Below are positions 8,779-18,120 of a stretch of DNA of 40,057 bases, piece after piece (position 1 is the first letter of the stretch; each line of letters opens with the position of its first letter). Source of the DNA: Lutibacter sp. (GTDB lineage Bacteria; Bacteroidota; Bacteroidia; Flavobacteriales; Flavobacteriaceae); NCBI RefSeq assembly GCF_013139515.1, contig NZ_WTAR01000011.1:1-40057 (forward strand), given 5' to 3'. A model generated the notes under the pieces. The model searched no databases. It saw only the letters and a program-made list of their open reading frames with translations, and was not told where the DNA came from. Made by a program: the position numbers and the translations under genes.

Positions 8779-9126
8779 ATGAAAAAAAATTGTTTAGAAT
8801 GTGGTGAGCCGTTTAATGGACGAGTTGACAAGAAGTTTTGTTCAGATTATTGTAGAAATTCATTCAACAATAAAGTAAACAAAGAAAGTAAAAACTTAAT
8901 AAGAAATATTAATAATAGACTTCGTAAAAATCACCATTTATTGGCTGATTTAAACCCAACGGGTAAAACTAAAGTTACCAGAACAAAGTTGTTAGATGGT
9001 AATTTTGATTTTAATTATTTTACTTCAATTTATACCACAAAAACAGGAAATACCTATTATTATATTTATGACCAAGGTTATTTAGCCTTAGAAAATGATT
9101 ATTATTTATTGATTAGAAAAGAATAA
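8779..9126 (+). CDS. Small zinc-ribbon protein of unknown function
   Basis: The 115-residue product has an N-terminal zinc ribbon with ligands Cys5 and Cys8 (CLECG) and Cys21 and Cys25 (FCSDYC), resembling DUF2116-type ribbons. A basic helix rich in Asn, Lys and Arg follows (about residues 28-52), then a C-terminal domain rich in Tyr and Asp. The ribbon plus basic helix suggests nucleic-acid binding, but no function is known to me. It follows the NUMOD4 gene on the same strand after 30 bp and probably shares its promoter. The stop is adjacent to the convergent alkaline phosphatase gene. Confidence 0.8.
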   Translation: MKKNCLECGEPFNGRVDKKFCSDYCRNSFNNKVNKESKNLIRNINNRLRKNHHLLADLNPTGKTKVTRTKLLDGNFDFNYFTSIYTTKTGNTYYYIYDQGYLALENDYYLLIRKE

Positions 9127-9127
9127 G

Positions 9128-10543
9128 TTAAAACTTATTTTCAACTTCAGCTGCTTCCAACATTAGGTAGTGTAAATCTGTATTTTTTATAAATGGTTTT
9201 AATAAGTCGCTTCCAGGTCCAAACATGGCTAATTCTACATAATCTGATGAATGATGCATACTAATCCAACTTATAGAATTATGTTCTTTTTGAATTTCAG
9301 AAAGTGTTCTAAAAGGCAAATGTCTGGCATTGTATAAACCGTCTTCAGATTTTATGTCGTTGTAATATCTTAAAAGGCGTTTAGCTTCTTTATCTGTAAC
9401 TGCAAAGTTATTTGCATACTCTATACGTTCTTTTACTTGCGAAATAGAAGTTTCTTTACCAAAACCATTCAAAATCCAATCGTTTGTATGTTTGTAATTT
9501 TGTACAGTGTCAAAATTATCATTAGCTTCTTTTCCAGAAATTACACCAGGATTTGAGTTTCCGTGATCAGTAGTGATAATAACCAGCGTGTCATTATCTT
9601 TTTCAGCGAAATCTATGGCAACTTTAATAGCTTCATCATGTGCTGTTTGGTCGTAAATTAAACCAGCAATATCATTTCCATGAGCTGCCCAATCTACTTT
9701 TCCAGCTTCAATTTGTAGTACAAATCCTTCAGGATGATCTTTCATGCGATCAATTGCTTTTTGAGTCATTTCAGCCAATGTTGGAACTTTTTCAGTAAGT
9801 TCTTTATTGTTGTTTCGGTCAATAGTATAAGGAAGCCCGTCATGCTGAAAAATACCAAGAATTGGTTTGTTATTATCAGCTGAAAACATCTCATTTCTAG
9901 TTTTTACAACTTGATAACCACCTTTAGCAAATTCTTGAAACATATCTTTTTTATCTTTTCTATATTCCGAAGAAAAATACTTTTCACCACCACCCATCAT
10001 AATATCAAATCCTAAATCTAAATATTTTTCAGCTATTTCAGGTTGTGAATTTCTAGAGGTGCTATTTACACAAAAACCGGCAGGTGTTGCATGAGTTATT
10101 GGCACAGTCGTTACACAACCAGCCATTTTCCCTGCTTTTTTAAATTTTTGCCAAATTGGTAAATGATGCTCACCGTTTGGCCCAACATTTAAAGCGCCAT
10201 TGTTAATTCTAAAACCACCACCCCAAGATGAGCTTGCAGCAGCTGAATCAGTTACAATTGAACTTGCCGAAGCCATATCCATTAAAGCACGAGATATTTT
10301 ATTTTCTTTATATAATTGAAGCCAATTACTCCCAATGCCGGTTTTTCTATCTAAATATAAATCGGTCATATTTAATGTTCCAGAACTCATTCCATCACTT
10401 ACAACAATAATAATATTTTTTGCTTTTTTGTTCTTTTTTAAAGTGTCAAAATCTATAGGAGCAGCACTTAAATCAAAAGGGTTTAATAATGAAGTTCCAA
10501 GTGCAAATAATGATCCGTTTCTAAAAAATTTCCGTCTATCCAT
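9128..10543 (-). CDS. Alkaline phosphatase, Tat-exported
   Basis: This enzyme of the alkaline phosphatase superfamily hydrolyses phosphate monoesters outside the cytoplasm. I chose the ATG at 10543 because it gives a twin-arginine leader (MDRRKFFRNGSLFALG); a longer open frame to 10600 adds 19 residues without a signal. In this 471-residue numbering, metal-binding Asp50 lies in VVSDGMSSG and nucleophile Ser100 in VTDSAAASSSWGGG. Further metal-site motifs are HATPAGF, QIEAGKVDWAAHGND, TTDHGN and a late His in MHHSSDYVELAMFGPG. All are in the expected order and spacing. It is monocistronic, facing the zinc-ribbon gene and divergent from the M28 peptidase gene. Confidence 0.95.
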   Translation of the reverse strand: MDRRKFFRNGSLFALGTSLLNPFDLSAAPIDFDTLKKNKKAKNIIIVVSDGMSSGTLNMTDLYLDRKTGIGSNWLQLYKENKISRALMDMASASSIVTDSAAASSSWGGGFRINNGALNVGPNGEHHLPIWQKFKKAGKMAGCVTTVPITHATPAGFCVNSTSRNSQPEIAEKYLDLGFDIMMGGGEKYFSSEYRKDKKDMFQEFAKGGYQVVKTRNEMFSADNNKPILGIFQHDGLPYTIDRNNNKELTEKVPTLAEMTQKAIDRMKDHPEGFVLQIEAGKVDWAAHGNDIAGLIYDQTAHDEAIKVAIDFAEKDNDTLVIITTDHGNSNPGVISGKEANDNFDTVQNYKHTNDWILNGFGKETSISQVKERIEYANNFAVTDKEAKRLLRYYNDIKSEDGLYNARHLPFRTLSEIQKEHNSISWISMHHSSDYVELAMFGPGSDLLKPFIKNTDLHYLMLEAAEVENKF

Positions 10544-10698
10544 AATAAGTTTCTTCAAAAGATTGTCAAATATATAAGAATTAAGGTTAAAAGAAAGCAC
10601 TAATTATTGCTTTTGAGGTTAAATTTAATGAAACGTCAATATTTTATTTTAATTAAACTAAAAAATGAGTTAATTTTAAAAAATTTAATTCATCAAAA

Positions 10699-13014
10699 AT
10701 GATTTCAAAAAAACATCATCAAGTAATATCATTCTTAATTATTATTACAGCAGTTTATATTAGTTTTAATTCGTTAATGCCTTCAGGTGAAATTAAAAAA
10801 ACTACTGAATTAACTGAGTTTTCAACCGAAAAAGCATTAGTTCATTTAAAAGAAATCTCTGAAAAACCACACTTTACTGGTTCAGCTGAACATGTAAATG
10901 TGATAAATTATATAGTTTCTGAGTTAGAAGAATTAGATTTAAAAGTTGAGGTACAAGAACAATTTGCTGTTAATAAAAAGTGGAGAGCAGCAGCCAATAC
11001 TAAAAATATTTTAGCACGAATAAAAGGAAGCGGACAAGGAAAAGCATTGTTGTTGCTTTCTCACTACGATTCTAATCCGCACTCAGCTCTAGGTGCAAGT
11101 GACGCCGGAAGTGGAGTAGTTGTAATTTTAGAAGGAATTAGAGCTTTTTTAGCTAAAAACAAACAACCAAAAAACGATATTATTATTTGTATTTCTGATG
11201 CTGAAGAACTAGGATTGTTAGGTGCCAATGCATTTGTAAATCATCATTCTTGGGCAAAAGATGTTGGATTGGTTTTAAATTTTGAAGCTCGTGGTAGCGG
11301 TGGTCCAAGTTATATTTTACTTGAAACTAATGGCGGAAATAAAAATTTAATTGAAGCTTTAGGCGAAGCAAATGCTTCTCATCCAGTAGGGAATTCGTTA
11401 ATGTATAGTATTTATAAAATGCTTCCAAATGATACTGATTTAACTGTTTTTAGAGAAGATGGAGATATTGATGGATATAACTTTGCTTTTATTGATGATC
11501 ATTTTGACTATCATACGGTACAAGACTCTTATGAAAGAATGGATTTAAACACCTTTAATCATCAGGCATCTTATTTAACAGCTACATTAGATTATTTTTC
11601 AAATAACAGTTTAGAAAATCTAAAATCACAAGAAGATTATGTGTATTTTAATTTCCCTTATTTTGGATTGGTATTTTATCCATTTTCTTGGGTTTTACCA
11701 ATGTTTGTAGTTTGTGCAGTATTATTTTTTATGCTACTAATTATTGGTGTTTCAAAAAAGAAGTTAACTGTAAAAGGAATTTTAAAAGGATTTGTACCTT
11801 TTTTACTTTCGCTAATAGTTGCTACTTTAATTACTTTTTTTGGGTGGGAATTAGTATTAAAAATACACCCACAATACAATGATATTTTACACGGATTTAC
11901 CTATAATGGGCATTATTATATTGCAGCTTTTATTGCATTAACTTTAGCTATTTGTTTTTGGTTTTATAAAGGTTTTTTCAAAAAAAGAACTATACAAGAT
12001 TTATTGATAGCACCATTATTTTTCTGGTTATTAATCAATGGTGGAATAGCTTTTTACCTACAAGGTTCAGCATTTTTTATTTTGCCAATTATAGTTTCAT
12101 TACTTGTACTTTTAATATTAATTTTTTCAGAAAGCAAAAGTAAAACTATCCTACTTTTCACTATTTTATCAATACCTGTACTAGTAATTTTTGCACCTTT
12201 ATTAAAAATGTTACCTGTTGGTTTAGGGCTAAAAATGTTAGTAGCTAGCTCAATTTTTACGGTATTGTTATTCGGGTTTTTAATACCGGTTTTTCAACAG
12301 TATAAAAACTCTAAAAACTTGGCTAATTTATTTTTATCAATTTCTATTTTAGCATTTATTACAGCTGCTATTTTTTCATCGTATTCTATTGATAGAAGAC
12401 AACCAAATAGTATTTTGTATGTATTAGATGCAAATAATAATAAAGCATATTGGGCAAGTTATAATTCTAAAGTAGATAACTTTACCAAACAATTTTTAGG
12501 CGAAAACCCAACTAAAGGGAATTATGACACTAACACTACTGCAAGTAAATATAAAACAAGTATTCAGCTACATGCAACTACTGAAATTAAAGAATTTAAG
12601 AAGCCAATAATTACCATTGTATCTGATACTATTGTTAATAATGAACGAAAAGTTTGTTTAAGTATATTATCTCTTAGAAACGCAAATAAAGTTGAGTTAA
12701 CAACTAAAATACCAACTGTTTTTAAAGTTTTTAAAGTGAATGAAACCGTTGTTCCAAATAAAACAGATGATAATTTAGGATTATCTATGGCTGAAGGAAC
12801 TTTAATGAGCTATTATTTCACAAAAGAAAATGAAATTATAGATTTAGAGTTCATGGTAGATAAAAATCAAAAATTTGATATTGATGTGTTGGAAGTTAAA
12901 TATGATTTATTTACAAATCCTCAATTTAATTTAACACCGCGGTCAGAAATAATGATGCCAATGCCTTTTGTTATGAATGATGCTACGGTTATTAAAACGA
13001 ATATAAAATTTTAG
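10699..13014 (+). CDS. M28-family metallopeptidase with C-terminal membrane domain
   Basis: An N-terminal membrane anchor (residues 8-24) precedes an M28 di-zinc aminopeptidase domain. Metal ligands and catalytic residues can be placed: His122 and Asp124 (SHYDS), Asp135 (ASDAGSG), catalytic Glu169 with ligand Glu170 (SDAEELGLLGA), Glu196 (NFEARGSGG) and His272 (FDYHTVQD). From about residue 320 to 580 there are around nine hydrophobic segments, then a soluble C-terminal domain. This layout resembles the ER-type Fxna/ERMP1 group of M28 proteins, with the peptidase facing the periplasm. The substrate is unknown. The DUF2891 lipoprotein gene follows after 3 bp, which implies an operon. Confidence 0.93.
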   Translation: MISKKHHQVISFLIIITAVYISFNSLMPSGEIKKTTELTEFSTEKALVHLKEISEKPHFTGSAEHVNVINYIVSELEELDLKVEVQEQFAVNKKWRAAANTKNILARIKGSGQGKALLLLSHYDSNPHSALGASDAGSGVVVILEGIRAFLAKNKQPKNDIIICISDAEELGLLGANAFVNHHSWAKDVGLVLNFEARGSGGPSYILLETNGGNKNLIEALGEANASHPVGNSLMYSIYKMLPNDTDLTVFREDGDIDGYNFAFIDDHFDYHTVQDSYERMDLNTFNHQASYLTATLDYFSNNSLENLKSQEDYVYFNFPYFGLVFYPFSWVLPMFVVCAVLFFMLLIIGVSKKKLTVKGILKGFVPFLLSLIVATLITFFGWELVLKIHPQYNDILHGFTYNGHYYIAAFIALTLAICFWFYKGFFKKRTIQDLLIAPLFFWLLINGGIAFYLQGSAFFILPIIVSLLVLLILIFSESKSKTILLFTILSIPVLVIFAPLLKMLPVGLGLKMLVASSIFTVLLFGFLIPVFQQYKNSKNLANLFLSISILAFITAAIFSSYSIDRRQPNSILYVLDANNNKAYWASYNSKVDNFTKQFLGENPTKGNYDTNTTASKYKTSIQLHATTEIKEFKKPIITIVSDTIVNNERKVCLSILSLRNANKVELTTKIPTVFKVFKVNETVVPNKTDDNLGLSMAEGTLMSYYFTKENEIIDLEFMVDKNQKFDIDVLEVKYDLFTNPQFNLTPRSEIMMPMPFVMNDATVIKTNIKF

Positions 13015-13017
13015 AGA

Positions 13018-14124
13018 ATGAAAAAAGGAGTGTTATTTGCTGTAATAATTGCATTGGTTGTAGGCTGTAATCAAAAAAAGGAAAAACAAACTATTGTTGA
13101 AACTTTACATAAAGAAATAGCTATAAAACCTCAATTGAACGATGTAACTGCAACCTATTTATATCACTTTGCTTTTGAGTGTATTGATCAAGAATACCCA
13201 AATAAATTGGGACAAGTTTTAGGAGATAAAACAGATTTAAAAGAACCATCAGAATTGCATCCTTCTTTTTATGGTTGCTTTGATTGGCATTCATCAGTGC
13301 ATGGACACTGGGCTTTGTTAAATATTGTAAAAGAACTTCCAAATTTTAAACATAGAGAAGCTATATTGAGGAAGCTTAAACAGAATATTACTAAAGATAA
13401 TATTTTAAAAGAAGTGCAATATTTTGATGATGTTCACAATAAAACTTTTGAAAGAACTTATGGTTGGGCTTGGATGTTAAAAGTTGCAGAAACTTTACAA
13501 GATTGGAATTCAAAAGAAGCAACTAAAATGTATGAAAACCTAAAGCCTTTGGTTAAACTTATTGAGAAAAAATATATAGAATTTTTACCAAAATTAAATT
13601 ATCCAATTAGAGTTGGAGAGCACGCTAACACAGCTTTTGGTTTATCCTTCGCGATGGATTATGCAAAAAAATATTCACCAGAATTAGCTGAAATAATAAC
13701 AGTTAAAGCTAAAGAATATTATATAAATGATAAAGGATGTCCAATTAATTGGGAGCCAGGAGGTTTTGATTTTCTTTCCCCATGTTTACAAGAAGCTTCT
13801 TTAATGTTAAAAGTGCTAACAAAAGAAGAATATATAGCTTGGTTAGATGCTTTTTTACCAAACTTTAGAAATAATCCTTCTCAATATTTAAATATTGTTG
13901 AAGTAACCGATAGATCAGATGGTAAATTAGCACATTTAGATGGCCTTAACTTTAGTAGAGCTTGGTGTTTATATGAAATAGGAAATGCGCTAGAAAATGA
14001 AAAAATGGTAAATTTAGCTAACAAACATTTTGAGTTTAGTTACAAAAAAATGGACTCAGAAGAATATGCCGGAGCCCATTGGTTAGCTTCTTTTGCTTTA
14101 TATGCTGTACTTAAAAGTAACTAA
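13018..14124 (+). CDS. DUF2891 family lipoprotein
   Basis: The N terminus is a lipoprotein signal (MKKGVLFAVIIALVVGCNQ) with the lipobox cysteine at residue 17. The mature part shows the DUF2891 hallmark HPSFYGCFDWHSSVHGHW around residues 81-98, plus WEPGGFDFLSPCLQEA and a late AGAHWLASFA. The mostly helical sequence with several conserved Trp and His residues suggests an alpha/alpha-barrel fold, but no activity is established. It follows the M28 peptidase after 3 bp and meets the pyk operon tail to tail with a 2-bp gap, with no clear terminator between them. Confidence 0.93.
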   Translation: MKKGVLFAVIIALVVGCNQKKEKQTIVETLHKEIAIKPQLNDVTATYLYHFAFECIDQEYPNKLGQVLGDKTDLKEPSELHPSFYGCFDWHSSVHGHWALLNIVKELPNFKHREAILRKLKQNITKDNILKEVQYFDDVHNKTFERTYGWAWMLKVAETLQDWNSKEATKMYENLKPLVKLIEKKYIEFLPKLNYPIRVGEHANTAFGLSFAMDYAKKYSPELAEIITVKAKEYYINDKGCPINWEPGGFDFLSPCLQEASLMLKVLTKEEYIAWLDAFLPNFRNNPSQYLNIVEVTDRSDGKLAHLDGLNFSRAWCLYEIGNALENEKMVNLANKHFEFSYKKMDSEEYAGAHWLASFALYAVLKSN

Positions 14125-14126
14125 TT

Positions 14127-15560
14127 TTAATTGCCGTATTCAGTAATACGTAGTGTATTAGCCATACCTCTTTCTTTAACAGGCATTGAGGTAATATTAA
14201 CTGCGAAATCACCTTCTTTTAAATATCCTTTTTGGTTCGCTAAAGTATTTATATCTTCAATGGTTTGGTCAGTACTTACAAACTTGTCATAATAAACACC
14301 TTTTACACCCCATAATAAATTTAGCATTGCTAAAATTCTTCTGTTTGAAGAGAACACTAAAATATTAGATGTTGGTCTCCAAGAAGAAATATGAAATGCT
14401 GTATAACCAGAGTTTGTTAATGTTGTAATTACTTCGGCATTAATAGTATTAGCCATTAAAGCAGCCTGACGACAAATTATTTTTGAAATATAACGGTTAT
14501 TAACACACTGAATATTTTCATCAAATGTTGAGATTAATGGAGAGTTTTCAACACTTTCAATAATTCTACGCATTTGTTTAATTACTTCAATAGGAAACTC
14601 ACCAACCGATGTTTCTCCTGAAAGCATTACAGCATCTGCACCATCCATAATTGAGTTTGCTACATCATTCACCTCAGCTCTTGTTGGAACTTGATTCTCA
14701 ATCATTGTTTCCATCATTTGAGTAGCAATAATAACTGGAATATGTGCTTTTTTTGCTTTTAGCACTAATCTTTTTTGGATTAAAGGAACTTCTTCCATAG
14801 GAACTTCAACTCCTAAATCTCCACGCGCAACCATTAAAGCATCACAATGCGCAGTTATTTTATCAATATTTGCAACAGCTTCAGGTTTTTCAATTTTTGC
14901 TATTACAGGTATTTTATAGCGTGAATGTTTTTTTATGAATTGATTTAGTTGAATTAAATCATCGGGTGTTCTTACAAAAGATAATGCAATCCAATCAACT
15001 TCCATCTTAATTGCAAATAAAACATCTTCAATATCTTTTTTAGTAAGTGCAGGAAGTGAAATATTTGTGTTTGGTAGATTAACACCCTTTTTAGATTTTA
15101 ATTTCCCACCACGTAAAACTTTTGCAGTTACTTCAGTAGTACCATTAGTTGCAGTTACTTCAAATAATAATTTACCATCATCAACCAAAATATGCTCTCC
15201 AACTTTTACGTCTTTTGGGAAATTTTGATAGGTCATGAAGGCTTTTTCTTTAGTTCCTTCACACTTTTCTGTAGTAAAAGTAAAAGTGTCACCTAATGCT
15301 AATTTTACTTTTTCAGCCATTACACCTACACGTAATTTTGGCCCTTGTAAATCGGCTAAAATTGCTACATGAAAGTCACGGTGTTTATTAATATCTCTAA
15401 TTATTTTAATTTTTTCTTCAGCATCTTTATAGTCTGCATGTGAAAAGTTAACTCTAAACACATTCACACCAGATTCCATCATTTCTTCAATAATTTCTTT
15501 GGAGCTACAAGCGGGGCCAAGAGTTGCAACAATTTTAGTACGTTTTCTGTTATTTGCCAT
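14127..15560 (-). CDS. pyk: Pyruvate kinase
   Basis: Pyruvate kinase catalyses the last step of glycolysis, phosphoenolpyruvate plus ADP to pyruvate plus ATP. The 477-residue length is typical. Visible signatures are TKIVATLGPACSS at the N terminus, VFRVNFSHA, the barrel motif IAKIEKPEAV, the substrate/metal loop MVARGDLGVEVP and VMLSGETSVGEFP. It is the last gene of the acpP-fabF-rnc-IPExxxVDY-pyk operon, starting 2 bp after the preceding stop. Confidence 0.98.
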   Translation of the reverse strand: MANNRKRTKIVATLGPACSSKEIIEEMMESGVNVFRVNFSHADYKDAEEKIKIIRDINKHRDFHVAILADLQGPKLRVGVMAEKVKLALGDTFTFTTEKCEGTKEKAFMTYQNFPKDVKVGEHILVDDGKLLFEVTATNGTTEVTAKVLRGGKLKSKKGVNLPNTNISLPALTKKDIEDVLFAIKMEVDWIALSFVRTPDDLIQLNQFIKKHSRYKIPVIAKIEKPEAVANIDKITAHCDALMVARGDLGVEVPMEEVPLIQKRLVLKAKKAHIPVIIATQMMETMIENQVPTRAEVNDVANSIMDGADAVMLSGETSVGEFPIEVIKQMRRIIESVENSPLISTFDENIQCVNNRYISKIICRQAALMANTINAEVITTLTNSGYTAFHISSWRPTSNILVFSSNRRILAMLNLLWGVKGVYYDKFVSTDQTIEDINTLANQKGYLKEGDFAVNITSMPVKERGMANTLRITEYGN

Positions 15561-15562
15561 AG

Positions 15563-16021
15563 TTAAAAAATTAGGTGATCTTTTGATTTTAAGATATTAG
15601 GTTCAATTGCGTATGAAGTAATTATTTGATGAATGCTATTTAATTTTTTAACTAAATTAATAATTAGATTTTGTTGATTACAGCCTTCAATTTTTAAAAA
15701 ATAATCTACTTTCTTTTTCTCAGGTATTAAGTAGGAAATTGTACTGTAATTACCATCAAATAAACCTTTGTTTTGTTTCTTATTTACAAGTTGTGAATAC
15801 TTGTTATTTATTAAATAATAATTTATAAAATTGTTTTTGTCTTTATACTCAAATAGTGGAAATTTGGCATTGGAATTATTAAAATCTAAGTGGTAATTAG
15901 ATCTAATTAGTTTAGTTTTTAAAAACGTATTTATTAAATATGCCAATCTGTAATCTTCTTCGGGTGTGTGAATTCCGATTAAAAAATAATCATCTTCTAA
16001 ATCTATCGTTAATAGTTGCAT
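15563..16021 (-). CDS. IPExxxVDY family protein
   Basis: This 152-residue protein carries the motif that names its Bacteroidota family: Ile99-Pro100-Glu101, then Val105-Asp106-Tyr107-Phe. It has no signal peptide or membrane segment and is acidic at the start (TIDLEDDYFLIGIH) with many Asn and Lys. No biochemical function is known to me. The conserved location between rnc and pyk suggests a cytoplasmic housekeeping role, but this is inference. A -7-like box lies 22-29 bp upstream, so it may also be transcribed with pyk alone. Confidence 0.9.
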   Translation of the reverse strand: MQLLTIDLEDDYFLIGIHTPEEDYRLAYLINTFLKTKLIRSNYHLDFNNSNAKFPLFEYKDKNNFINYYLINNKYSQLVNKKQNKGLFDGNYSTISYLIPEKKKVDYFLKIEGCNQQNLIINLVKKLNSIHQIITSYAIEPNILKSKDHLIF

Positions 16022-16042
16022 AAAGAATGAATATTAATGTGG

Positions 16043-16050
16043 CAAAAATA
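16043..16050 (-). promoter_or_regulatory. Possible internal promoter for IPExxxVDY-pyk
   Basis: The minus strand reads TATTTTTG, a match to TAnnTTTG, 22 bp before the start codon. It lies in the 85-bp gap after rnc, the largest gap in this operon. No -33 TTG is seen at normal spacing. Confidence 0.4.
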
Positions 16051-16106
16051 CTATTGTTTAAGTATAGTAACTAATAATTTTACGAAATCGTATTCGTTTT
16101 TACCAA

Positions 16107-16847
16107 TTATGAATTGGTAATTTCATTTTGAAAAGCATAATAGGCTCTTTTAGAAGCTATTTCTTCTGCTTTTTTCTTTGATGTAGCCCTTCCTTTTGCA
16201 ATAATTTTACCTTCTAAAAAAAGTTTGACACTAAAATGTTTAATGGTATCATTACCAGTATCTTCATACACTTCATACAAAAATTCGTTTTTTTGTTTTT
16301 GACACCATTCAATAAATAAACTTTTATAACTAGTAATTTTCCCTTCTAACTTAGGTACATCAACATAAGGAACAACAACTCTTTTGTGAATAAATTTCTC
16401 ACAATAACGGTATCCTCTATCTAAATAAATGGCTCCAACTAAAGCTTCAAATATATTTCCATGAATATCGTCTCCAAATTTTGATTTTGAAACATTACTT
16501 TTTACAAAAAGAAGTAAGTTGAAGTCTCTTCCAAGTTCATTTAAATGCTCTCTACTCACAATTTTAGAACGCATTTGGGTTAAATAACCTTCATCTCCAG
16601 ATGGTACTTCTTGAAATAAATGTGAAGCAATAACAGCACTTAGCATTGCGTCACCCAAAAACTCTAATCGTTCGTAATTAATTTGAAGTCCTGTTTTTTT
16701 ATCAATGCTTTTAATAGATCTATGAATAAAAGCTTTTTTGTAGAGTTCTAAATTAATAGGTTTAAAACCTATTAATTTTTTTAAAGTCACATAAAATAAT
16801 TCATCTCTTTTAGAGCGAGTTTTTATGAATTTACGAATGAAGCTCAT
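16107..16847 (-). CDS. rnc: Ribonuclease III
   Basis: RNase III cuts double-stranded RNA in rRNA and mRNA processing. The catalytic domain shows ERLEFLGDAM at residues 59-68 (signature helix with Glu and Asp metal ligands) and the second metal site in DIHGNIFEALVGAIYLDRG near residues 125-143. A C-terminal double-stranded RNA-binding domain ends with GRATSKKKAEEIASKRAYYA. The 246-residue length is normal. It follows fabF after 15 bp in the same operon. Confidence 0.97.
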   Translation of the reverse strand: MSFIRKFIKTRSKRDELFYVTLKKLIGFKPINLELYKKAFIHRSIKSIDKKTGLQINYERLEFLGDAMLSAVIASHLFQEVPSGDEGYLTQMRSKIVSREHLNELGRDFNLLLFVKSNVSKSKFGDDIHGNIFEALVGAIYLDRGYRYCEKFIHKRVVVPYVDVPKLEGKITSYKSLFIEWCQKQKNEFLYEVYEDTGNDTIKHFSVKLFLEGKIIAKGRATSKKKAEEIASKRAYYAFQNEITNS

Positions 16848-16862
16848 TCAAGTTTGTTGTTG

Positions 16863-18113
16863 TTAATCCAATTTTTTTAGAAGCACACAAGCATTGTGAC
16901 CTCCAAATCCAAAAGTATTGCTCATTGCAACTTTAACGTTACGTTTTTGAGCTTTATTAAATGTAAAGTTTAATTTACTATCAATTTGATCATCATCAGT
17001 AAAATGATTTATTGTAGGAGGTACTATTCCGTTTTTCATTGCTAATATTGAAGCGATAGCTTCAACAGCACCAGCAGCACCTAATAAATGACCAGTCATT
17101 GATTTTGTTGAGTTAATGTTTAGCGTATAAGCATGTTCACCAAATACTTCTACAATCGCTTTAGATTCAGCAATGTCACCAAGTGGTGTTGAAGTTCCGT
17201 GCATATTTATAGCATCTACATCTTCTGGTTTTAAACCAGCATCTTTTAAGCAGTTTTTCATTACGTTTATTGCACCTAATCCTTCAGGATGTGGCGCTGT
17301 AATATGGTAAGCATCGGCTGATAAGCCTCCACCTGCTATTTCTGCATATATTTTTGCGCCTCTTGCTTTGGCATGCTCATATTCTTCTAAAATAAGTGTT
17401 CCTGCTCCTTCACCTGAAACAAAGCCATCTCTATCTTTATCAAAAGGTCTTGAAGCTGTTGCAGGATCATCATTTCTTGTTGAAAGCGCTTGTAAAGCAT
17501 TAAACCCTCCAATTCCTGCAATAGTTATAGTAGCTTCTGAACCACCTGCTACCATTACATCTGCATATCCTAAGCGAATGTAATTTAAAGCATCAATAAT
17601 TGCGTTTGATGAGGATGCACAAGCTGATACAGTTGCAAAGTTAGGACCTCTAAATCCATATTTAATAGAGATTTGCCCTGGCGCAATATCAGCAATCATT
17701 TTTGGAATAAAGAAAGGGTTAAATCTTGGAGTACCATCACCAGCAGCAAAATTCAAACACTCATTTTGAAATGTTTCTAAACCGCCAATACCTGCGCCCC
17801 AAATTACACCAACTCTATCTTTATCAATTTTTTCTAAATCTAATTGTGAATCGATTACGGCTTCATCAGTAGCTATCATAGCGTACTGTGTGAATTTATC
17901 CATTTTACGAGCCTCTTTTCTGTTCAAGTAATCTGTAACTTCAAAGTTTTTTAATTCACAAGCAAAACGAGTTTTGAACTTAGTAGCATCAAAATAAGTT
18001 ATTGGAGCTGCCCCGCTAACACCGTTAACAAGGCCATTCCAATATTGTTCTATATTATTACCTATTGGTGTTAATGCACCAAGTCCAGTTACTACAACTC
18101 GTTTAATTTCCAT
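16863..18113 (-). CDS. fabF: Beta-ketoacyl-ACP synthase II
   Basis: FabF condenses malonyl-ACP with acyl-ACP to elongate fatty acids. The Cys-His-His-Lys machinery is complete: Cys165 in TVSACASSSN, His305 in NMHGTSTPLGD, Lys337 in NSTKSMTGH and His342 in the same motif. The start MEIKRVVVTGLGALTPIG and the end NTFGFGGHNACVLLKKL are characteristic, and the length is 416. It follows acpP after 7 bp, so enzyme and carrier protein are expressed together. Confidence 0.98.
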   Translation of the reverse strand: MEIKRVVVTGLGALTPIGNNIEQYWNGLVNGVSGAAPITYFDATKFKTRFACELKNFEVTDYLNRKEARKMDKFTQYAMIATDEAVIDSQLDLEKIDKDRVGVIWGAGIGGLETFQNECLNFAAGDGTPRFNPFFIPKMIADIAPGQISIKYGFRGPNFATVSACASSSNAIIDALNYIRLGYADVMVAGGSEATITIAGIGGFNALQALSTRNDDPATASRPFDKDRDGFVSGEGAGTLILEEYEHAKARGAKIYAEIAGGGLSADAYHITAPHPEGLGAINVMKNCLKDAGLKPEDVDAINMHGTSTPLGDIAESKAIVEVFGEHAYTLNINSTKSMTGHLLGAAGAVEAIASILAMKNGIVPPTINHFTDDDQIDSKLNFTFNKAQKRNVKVAMSNTFGFGGHNACVLLKKLD

Positions 18114-18120
18114 ATAGAGA

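Noticed and set aside
14124..14127. Terminator between the DUF2891 and pyk genes
   Set aside because: Only 2 bp separate the stops and no GC stem with a T run is visible near either end.
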